From Portulaca oleracea (Eukaryota; Streptophyta; Magnoliopsida; Caryophyllales; Portulacaceae): 64,000 nucleotides of DNA. Positions 57,401-64,000 of the stretch are shown piece by piece. The stretch's first letter is position 1. Each line of letters opens with the position of its first letter. The stretch covers positions 24,161,594 through 24,225,593 of the forward strand of contig CM055881.1 in the NCBI GenBank assembly GCA_029582165.1, given 5' to 3'. Below the pieces are notes generated by a model. That model was not told the DNA's origin and did no database searches. It was given only the letters and a program-made list of their open reading frames with translations. A program made the translations under genes and the position numbers.

Positions 57401-59980
57401 ATCTTTTTTGTCTTGTTGTTTAATTTAGAGTGTTGGTGAAAATACTTTGGTTTGAGTTGTGATATCTGTTTCCCCATGTCATTCTCAATTCATATAAAAA
57501 AAACCCAAAAGAAAAAAAATGAAAAAAAATTGAGAATAAAAGAGTGGCATGAAGGGACTTCAATTCATTTCCAAGCTCATCTAAAGGCGTTGAAATTTAT
57601 TGATACATGGCAGCTTGAAGGGTGTTTATTAGAGCTGGCAAAATTTTGTCCAACCCGAAATAAAACCAGGCTTGGACATGAATTTCTCATCCGAATTTTG
57701 GTATTGTCCGAATTTGTCCAACCCAAATTTACCCCGACTCGAATTTTTGCCAGCGCTAGTGTTTATGGATGTTTGAGGTACGGCTGGAGAAATAATTTGT
57801 GCTCCATTAGCATCTTGGCGTTTAACTCCACATATCCTAAATGATTTCCGTCCCTCACCTTTAACCCAAGCCTCCATTACAACCCTTAAAAGCCCTCTTG
57901 ATTATAATTGCATTTTAGCCTACTAATGGTGGGGAATTGAGAGTATGACCAAGCTTATGGTAGATTGTACTCATGAAAGAGAATCTGAGAGAACCTCTAC
58001 AAAATTTAAACATATGAGTGTGAGTGTTCACTAATCCTAAAGTGAGGTTCTACCAGTCAACACTTAATCTACATAATGATGGGGAAATAGTTGATGTGTG
58101 GATATAAGCAGTGAGACCATTGTCTTGAATTGTACATTTTGTCTATGTGTATGCTAACAATTAGGTTTCTTAGGTAATATTGTTGATTAAACTGTATATA
58201 TTTTCCTTCCACTGTTTTTTTTCCCTCCATTTTTCTTAGTCCTTTATTTTATTTTATTTCTTTTGTTTTTGTTCTCTTTCATTTCAAAAAAATATATATT
58301 ATAGATTTTGTGGCTATATCTTCTGCAAACCCTCACGAGACCTACTCGTCCACCAAGGGGAACCTAGGGGTTTAAAAGGGCTTGTTGCATGCGCTAAATG
58401 CAACCGTGATTCCTACAAAAGTGAGTTAGAATTTTTTGCCTTATTTTATTTTTATTTCCCTAACTTTTTACTCAAGGGCGAGCAAAAATCACAAAGTTGA
58501 AAGTTAAATTGCTCTGCTAAGATTTCAAGTCATGATCTTCACATATGGAGCTCAGACGAAAACTTGAAGTTCCTGCTAAAACTTCAAAGCTCTCCAAAAA
58601 CTCATATGCAACTCACACAAATTGAGCATCATCATTATAGACAATCATGAACAAGTTTCAAAATATCTCAGCAGCAAAATATCCGGACAGAAAGTGTTAA
58701 GAATGAAGGATACCTCGGGGCCAAAGAGGGTTTCATTAAGTGATAGTATGCTAGAAGTGTTTGGTGCATGACATAATTCCCTGTGTACTTCGCCGACCTT
58801 GAGAGGTAGATAACAGCTATCACCAATGGCAACAGGATACAGACCCCAACAATCCAAAGCAACAATATTCCACCTGATGCCCCTTCAATATTTAACAAAA
58901 ACTGGGGGAGAGCTATTCCCATTTGAAATCCCTGCAAACAACCATGAGATTGCATATTACATCAATGTGTTACGTATCTCTTTTATGAAAGGGGTACATA
59001 GTGGATGTCAATGACCCCTAATGACAATTTAATCTTCAATAAACAAATAAATGATACCTGTCTTCCATCTGGATGTCCATACTTTTCATAATTCTCACGA
59101 GAAACAGGATCAGTTAAAGCCTGATAAGCTTTTGAAATATAGTCTACAAAATATGTGTGGGCCTCTGCATAACAAACAAATGATATAAAAAAAATGTATG
59201 AATGTTAAAGGTAGAATTACCCATCAATTACGGAAGTAGAGAAGCATCCACGTAAAGATTCCACACCTGGATCTGGGTTTTTATCAGGATGGTACTGGAT
59301 AGAAAGCCTCCTGTAAGCCTTCTTTATTTCTGAGTCTGAAGCTCCGGGCTCCAGACCAAGAATACTAAATGGCTCAAAGACTTGAATCTGGATAACCAAA
59401 ATTCTAATCAAGTCAGGAAATAAACGTGTGCAAACATGATCTGCATCGATGCAGAATAAAATGTTTGGCACCATTCCTAAGACAATCGAAGTTCCAAAAA
59501 CCCACACGCATAGTGAGACATCATCAACCAGAAAAGCTCAAAGAATATACATACCTCAGTGCTCGTATTTTTGATGTAGTAAACAAGGAAAGCCATAATA
59601 ACCCAAAGCAGAACAAGCGTCAAGTTACTACAAGTGGAGAAATTTGAGATCTGCAGGCCAAATATGCTGTCAAAACTCAAAACTATGCACAGCAAACAAG
59701 CAATGCAGTAACGTTTTTTTTCTTTTTCGCCGGGGGGGGGGGGGGGGTTGCAGGAATTGACAAACTCTGACAGCCAAGAAAAAGGACTACTTACCCTTTT
59801 GAACAATGACTTGTGATATTTGCCAGATCGAGCACATACATTGCATGGACAATGTATGCTTTTTGTCTTCTTTTTTGCAGCACGAGATAGCTTTAACATA
59901 GTATATGGAACTAAAGGCAATGCCATCATCGTCAAAATGAATATTGGAAATAATGAACTGTTCTCTTCTGAAGCTGCCAT
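48415..59980 (-). CDS. ERDJ2: ERdj2/Sec63-like DnaJ protein of the ER translocon, ten coding exons
   Basis: Exons (minus strand) are 59980-59795, 59650-59555, 59387-59267, 59164-59058, 58931-58714, 51969-51792, 51674-51555, 51153-51067, 50549-50439 and 49251-48415. All have GT-AG borders and compatible phases, giving 686 residues, close to the 687 I recall for Arabidopsis ERdj2A. Membrane segments lie near residues 12-30, 70-88 and 190-213. The J-domain (about 98-160) has HPD at 127-129 in [12 protein letters not shown] Sec63/Brl region (about 230-600) is followed by an acidic tail ([15 protein letters not shown]). It should sit in the ER membrane and recruit BiP for protein import. No stop or frameshift is seen. 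Confidence 0.95.
52930..54241 (+). repeat. LTR-like remnant of an Athila-type element (ends uncertain)
   Basis: The right part, CGTGGGATCGACCCGTATC to GCCTGCGGTCAACA, followed by TTTTCATAATCAAC, resembles the 3' end of gypsy LTRs just before an Athila PBS. The PBS itself is missing because the sequence joins inverted pol at about 54253. The left end is a guess. The minus-strand frame at 53318-53569 is not a recognised gene. Confidence 0.4.
54253..55947 (-). pseudogene. Athila-type reverse transcriptase/RNase H fragment, minus strand
   Basis: Read on the minus strand, RT starts near 55947 with [15 protein letters not shown]. It shows [39 protein letters not shown] and the catalytic [13 protein letters not shown] frame break near 55270 is followed by RNase H ([18 protein letters not shown]), a 250 bp MITE that splits it, then [19 protein letters not shown] and the linker to [12 protein letters not shown] at about 54258. 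There is no integrase. Confidence 0.87.
54751..55000 (+). mobile_element. 250 bp MITE inserted in the Athila RNase H fragment
   Basis: The ends GGGGTGTTTGG and CCAAACAGGGC are inverted repeats. The interior is AT-rich and full of AAAAAGCTACTT and AGCTTTTT words that can fold back. CACAG flanks both sides (54746-54750, 55001-55005). The sister pol copy at 56450-56470 shows the uninterrupted site. The ends look hAT-like, but only a 5-base duplication is evident. Confidence 0.87.
55948..57360 (+). pseudogene. Athila-type pol fragment, plus strand (RT end, RNase H, start of integrase)
   Basis: It begins inside RT at LTKVLE (about 55950), in head-to-head contact with the minus-strand copy. RT end and RNase H (56257-56607) are followed by stops (TAA at 56605 at an expected Trp, TAG near 56743 at an expected Gln), linker, and the integrase zinc region ([17 protein letters not shown]). 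The first part of the integrase core is [20 protein letters not shown] 24-base segment with ACACATTCCATATCCC is duplicated near 57287-57335, where homology ends. Confidence 0.85.
57630..57758 (+). mobile_element. 129 bp hAT-type MITE with perfect 8 bp target duplication
   Basis: The ends TAGAGCTGGCAAAATTT and AATTTTTGCCAGCGCTA are inverted repeats. GTGTTTAT flanks both sides (57622-57629, 57759-57766). The interior has repeated TTGTCCAACCC words. A diverged relative lies near 63410-63555. Confidence 0.9.
58320..58510 (+). mobile_element. Fragment of Athila-type 3' interior
   Basis: The segment CCTCACGAGACC, CTCGTCCACC, GGTTTAAA-GGGC, GCTAAATGCA corresponds in order to the reverse complement of 33180-33260 in the nested Athila-type element. 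It is probably the 3' interior of the element that left the plus-strand pol fragment. Confidence 0.65.
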
Positions 59981-60019
59981 CTTTCTTCGTTATTTGGGAC
60001 TAGTACAAAATCCTTATCT
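59981..60019 (-). other. ERdj2 5' UTR segment with splice acceptor
   Basis: On the minus strand TTGTCTGCAG|AGATAAGG lies 39 bases before the ATG, so a 5' UTR intron probably ends at 60020. The upstream exon may be the CT-rich stretch at about 62240-62110 (minus strand), but its donor was not identified. Confidence 0.5.
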
Positions 60020-62550
60020 CTGCAGACAATTGAAATTGTTATAAATTATGATCACGCAGTTTGTACTTGTAGATGGAGAATAAACTGAGCACATCAGACA
60101 GATATGCAGTTAATGTCTCCAGGGCTTTTCCAATACTGAATGAAGGTTATAGTGCAAGACAATTAACTCTTATAGGCCATTACTTCTGAAAAAAAAATAT
60201 TATTTGGAGAGAAGAGGTTCTTTTATATATCAAATTTAAAGGCACATGCAGATGCAGGATCAACACCAAGAGGGAGAGCAACTTTCCCAAAGACAAGCAG
60301 ACAACATAAGAATAAGGCTCCCCAAAGTTTTTTTTTTTAAAAAAAAAAATTACAGTGCAACAGATTATTGTATTGTCTCAACTTACAAAAATGACAGATA
60401 ACAAATCACAAGTCTGATATACAAGAACATTCAATCTACTCAACTGACAATTTCAAACATCACAAACTTTTCAATTACCGATTCTACTAACATGAAACAC
60501 CACAAATGCAACAGCCATCAAATGTTTGGCATGATTAGGCAAATAGATCTTTAACATATGCAACACACAGACACTAGTCCATGTTCATCGAAAACGATTA
60601 TAAAAAAAAACTGTACGAGTACCACAAAGCTCACTTTACAATTATACACACATCAATTATGTTCCAGCCATCATATGCAGGCATCGTGCGCTTCATGCAT
60701 CTTTTCCTGTATCTTTGTTTTTCCATTAATTTTTTGGTTTTTGCTGCTACTTGCTCCTCCTCCTTCATCTCTACTTTCTCCCACTTCCTCTTCCTCTTTC
60801 TTTTTCTTCTTCCTCCTCTATTCACGTTGTTCAAGTAAATATGTTTTTCTCCTTTTTATTTTGGCTTTGCTAGGTTTTGCTACTTGAATTTCTTTTTTCT
60901 TTCTTGATTTTGGTGAGCTGCTATCAAATTTCCTTTTTATTGTTTTGTTGAAAGTGTTACGCTTGCGTGAAGCCCGCATTTTTGCTCTGTGCTCTGAGCT
61001 CTAGGGACCTGTGTGCTTTTTTGCACTTCGCACTCTTCTAATCTAAGCTGTTTAGGGAACATGATTTGGTCCCGTACGAAAATGTCATCAGTAAGAAAAA
61101 AAATTAGGCTTCTAAAATGCACAGTGTTCATTCCATTCAGCACCCTTGTGCTTTTACTAATTCCATTTGAAGGGCAGAAGTTAAAAGGTCCATCCGGCAT
61201 CCTCTGCTTTGAACACTACACATACGACAATCATCCCCTTTTAATCAAAGTAACTAATACTTCATAAAATAGTAAATTGGTCTAATTTCTGAAGTACTTA
61301 GTCTGCATTTCATACGCTCCCATATAAAGTTCAAAGAGATTCACATAACCTATCAGTAGCACATTCTAAACATCCTTAATGTGAAGGTTCCTAGTTTATA
61401 GACTCACAAAAATGAATGTGCACCACAGTGATAGTGTGATACACTCTTAAAACCAAGCTGTGACATGGGTGGAATTGGCAACCGCAAATTCCTAAAATAG
61501 AAATTCCAGGAATAAACCTAAACACATTCTAGGAGTCCATGGCGCATGCTAATATAATCCCATTATAACTCGGCCAGTACTATAGCTATGTCATATTGAC
61601 CTTAACAAATGATAAACGAGGGGTGGCGATCTCTGAGGAACAAACCTTTAGACAATAAGTAATATAAGTACAAAACCTATTCTTACATTACTAATTCTGC
61701 AAGCTAATCTAAGTTTACAGCTCGTACCCATATCAACCCTAACCATGGGAAATACAGCTGTAGCATATAACCGATTGAACAAATCCTACCCATGATTCAC
61801 AAGGAATAAACAACAATTTCTACCCAGTTTCTACAGAGCTAAAACTAGCGCACCAATATAGACAAAAACAATACCACTACTGCGAACCGTTACTTTGACA
61901 ACACCGTCGCGTATATGTTGATTCAGAAAGAGAAGATTAAGATCTGGGTAACGAATTGATATACAACATTGACAACAGATTGAAATTTCGTCTTAAGTAA
62001 TCGTATTGTGAAAATTACTGGGAAAACTCAATGAGATGATCATGATGGTGAAGAGTGAAATTTGAGATAAGAGTGGTGTGTGCTGAAAGTAAATAAAATA
62101 AAAGAAAGAGTGGGGAAGCTTGCCTTGACTAGAGAAGCCGATCAGTCAACGTCGATAATGGGGTGGAGATCGAAAGAGGATAGAGATTGCAGGGGAAAGA
62201 GCAGCGCTTTAGAGAGAGCACAGGAACAAGGGCTTCATCAGTGTCACCGCCACCGGGGTTTGGATTTTTGCATCCACTGCAAGCATAAGCAACTCAACCC
62301 CTTTTTTATTTTCATTTTCTTTTCTTTTCTTTACTTTTTTTTTTTCAGTTTTCGTCTACGTTACGTTTTTGAAGGGGGGGTTAAAAATCAGAATCGCTAT
62401 CTTTAATCCTTGGTGGTCCGGGTATCCATTTCATTCATTCCATGCAAATTATTGAGGTAAATTAATTACGAGGGATGGCTCTAAAACCAATTTGACCGTG
62501 AAGTTTCTAATGTCTAGAAGTTTTAATTGGCAAAAATAAAAAGGCTAAAT
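60020..62550 (+). other. Upstream region of ERdj2, no further gene recognised
   Basis: It may largely be a 5' UTR intron and promoter of ERdj2. Notable content is only simple sequence (CT-rich at 60770-60840, poly-T near 62320-62345). The short ORFs at 60558-60887 and 61013-61267 show no domain. Confidence 0.45.
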
Positions 62551-62624
62551 TGGCAATTTAAGTGAAAATCCATTATTTTTTGTCAATTGGCAATTTAAGT
62601 GAAAATCCATTATTTTTTGTCAAT
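62551..62624 (+). repeat. 37 bp tandem duplication
   Basis: Two identical adjacent units start with TGGCAATTTAAGTGAAAATC, at 62551 and 62588. Confidence 0.9.
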
Positions 62625-62830
62625 TGCTTGTCTCTACCCACCTCTCACTGCCCACCGGCTACCACCACCCATCAGCACCGAACGTCCGCCCACCTACACC
62701 AGAAACCCCTTCCGATCGCCCCCAACATCGGCAACTGACACCGATACCGCCACCCCTTTCTCTCTTCTTGAGCCGCCCCTCCCCCCCCCCCCAAAAAAAA
62801 AAAAAAAAACTCTCTTAAACTCTAATCAAC

Positions 62831-62990
62831 CCTCAGATTGGATGTCAGTAAAAAAATCATGGTTTGCCTCTGTACATATCCAATTGGATGTCAACAAAGG
62901 AAACCATGATCTGCCTTTGTAGATATCCGCGAGATATGTACAGAGGCGAATCATGATTTCCTTTTACTGACATCCAATCTAAGGACTGAG
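62831..62990 (+). mobile_element. 160 bp foldback MITE made of three about 43 bp units
   Basis: Units starting GGATGTCAGTAAA (about 62840) and GGATGTCAACAAAGG (about 62885) are in direct order. The third, ending TTTACTGACATCC (about 62974), is inverted. The outer ends CTCAGATTGGATGTCAG and CTGACATCCAATCT are inverted repeats. No clear target duplication is seen. Confidence 0.7.
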
Positions 62991-64000
62991 TTTGACAATG
63001 ACAACTCTAGTTACGAAAACTACAACCCAAGGCTAAGGCTCAATTGTAACTAGCACCGTTTGGGCAACAAAAGGGGTAGGAAGGCAGGTTGCTGGGCATA
63101 TGGTGGTGGTTTCAAGTGGCAGTGGCAGCGGTAGTGGTGGTGGTTGAGGAGAGAGAGAGAGAGCGATTGGGGTTGGTAGTGCGACGATGCAGATAGGAAA
63201 GTGGTTTCTCTTTCTAGCGTTGGATTATTTTGTTGGAGTAGATGTCGGTGACGAGGATGCAGTTGAGGCTGTAGTTGGATGATGGAGGGTGTTGGTTGTG
63301 GTTGGTCTGGCGTTGAGGATATGGGGCGGTGCGGTGGGCGGTTTGTGGGAGAAAGGATGGCGAGTGGCGACTAGGCTGGGTTGTGATGGCTGATGAAAGT
63401 TGCAGCGTTTTTATTGTCCGAACCCGATTTTAGTTTCGTCTGAATTGTCTTACCTGGTCGGACCCGAAACAAAATCTGGTCCGAACATGAATTTTTGGTT
63501 TAAATTTTGACATTGACCGAATTTGTCCAACACGAATTTACCCGGACTCGAATTTTTGTCAACACTACTTTATGGTTCCAACTTAGACGCTTTAATTACG
63601 CAACTTATAATTGGTTTTTGAACATCTTACTTTTCTTATGTTTAATTATTTGTGTTTGTGATAATTTGAACATAATAGGATAAAGTTTTTGATATCTTAT
63701 TTTTTTAATTTATAATTATTTTTATATACATCATATTTTGAACATTATATATAATTTCTTTTCAAGGGAATGGTAAATATAAGTTTTTTGAACATTATGT
63801 GTATAAGTTTTTGAATATTTACATAAAGTGAGATTTTGAACATTGTATATATTAGATTTTGAATATAATATGTATAGTTTTTGAACATTGAAATATTAGG
63901 GTCACAATACTACATGATCCTAGGACTATAATCTAAGTGAATCTTCAGGTGATGGTTGTTATACTTCGTCATGATTGACTATATAGGAATGCGATTGTTC
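62991..64000 (+). other. AT-rich terminal stretch with a hAT-MITE relic
   Basis: GTGGTGG-type simple repeats occur at 63100-63330. At about 63410-63555, sequence with TTGTCCAACACGAATTTACC and a right end AATTTTTGTCAACACTA resembles the MITE at 57630-57758. Beyond 63600 there is AT-rich DNA with repeated TTTTTGAACATTAT words. No gene is recognised. Confidence 0.5.

Larger units (their letters stand above)
51970..58713 (-). other. Intron 5 of ERdj2, 6.7 kb, filled with transposon fragments
   Basis: It separates the exon ending in the SLAP codons from the exon starting with the SKVLD codons, with a split Ser codon (AG|C). It contains an LTR-like remnant, two Athila pol fragments in inverted orientation, two MITEs and an Athila 3' fragment, listed separately. 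The other ERdj2 introns are about 100 to 1200 bases. The exons on both sides are intact, so the gene probably still splices across it. Confidence 0.9.

Noticed and set aside
60550..61270. Short plus-strand ORFs upstream of ERdj2 as separate genes
   Set aside because: They have low complexity or hydrophobic composition, no conserved motif, and a position likely inside a 5' UTR intron.

Overview
The window is nuclear DNA of a plant, most likely a eudicot. The evidence is two intron-containing plant housekeeping genes, plant-type LTR retrotransposons of the Tat and Athila lineages, a plant L1-type LINE with a C-terminal RNase H, BED-type hAT transposons and Helitron-like ends. There are no bacterial-style operons, rRNA genes or CRISPR arrays. 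About two thirds of the window is nested transposable elements.

Region 1 (1-20343) is a tandem Tat-lineage Ty3/gypsy array: LTR-A (cut by the window start), a 13.1 kb internal region, LTR-B (1.7 kb), a second internal region broken inside gag, and LTR-C. The first internal region carries gag (frameshifted), protease, RT-RNase H, a second archaeal-type RNase H, integrase, and downstream an antisense gene of plant-mobile-domain type with one in-phase GT-AG intron. All non-coding parts (LTRs, leader, 3' spacer and the antisense intron) are filled with a near-palindromic motif, AATCCRCGCGGATTT, roughly 90 copies by eye. The coding parts almost lack it. In the leader the motif sits at or near the apex of five consecutive imperfect hairpins.

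Region 2 (20344-27300) holds a second Tat-like LTR remnant with its own repeated near-palindrome (AAAGCCGCATAGCCTTT), a Stowaway-like MITE, a Helitron-like 3' end, and a hAT transposase gene that is open except for three stops, each at a position where a tryptophan is expected.

Region 3 (27300-41612) is an L1-type LINE split inside its reverse transcriptase by a minus-strand Athila-type element that kept gag but has no pol. The 5' LTR of that element was in turn hit by an 862 bp non-autonomous hAT with a perfect 8 bp target duplication. The LTRs of this element also carry a family-specific near-palindrome (GTAGCGGGYGCTACC).

Region 4 (41613-64000) is the gene-bearing part. It holds a five-exon PPR-like gene resembling Arabidopsis At4g21190 (EMB1417) on the plus strand, then, tail to tail, a ten-coding-exon ERdj2/Sec63 gene on the minus strand. 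To my knowledge the Arabidopsis counterparts At4g21190 and At4g21180 are also neighbours. Intron 5 of ERdj2 is 6.7 kb long and contains two Athila pol fragments in head-to-head inverted orientation plus two small MITEs. No gene was recognised beyond about 60.1 kb apart from a possible ERdj2 5' UTR exon.

The most unusual theme is that three LTR families in one window each carry a private, GC-centred near-palindrome multiplied through non-coding DNA. In the Tat family this coincides with a spliced antisense gene that encodes a basic, possibly nuclear protein.
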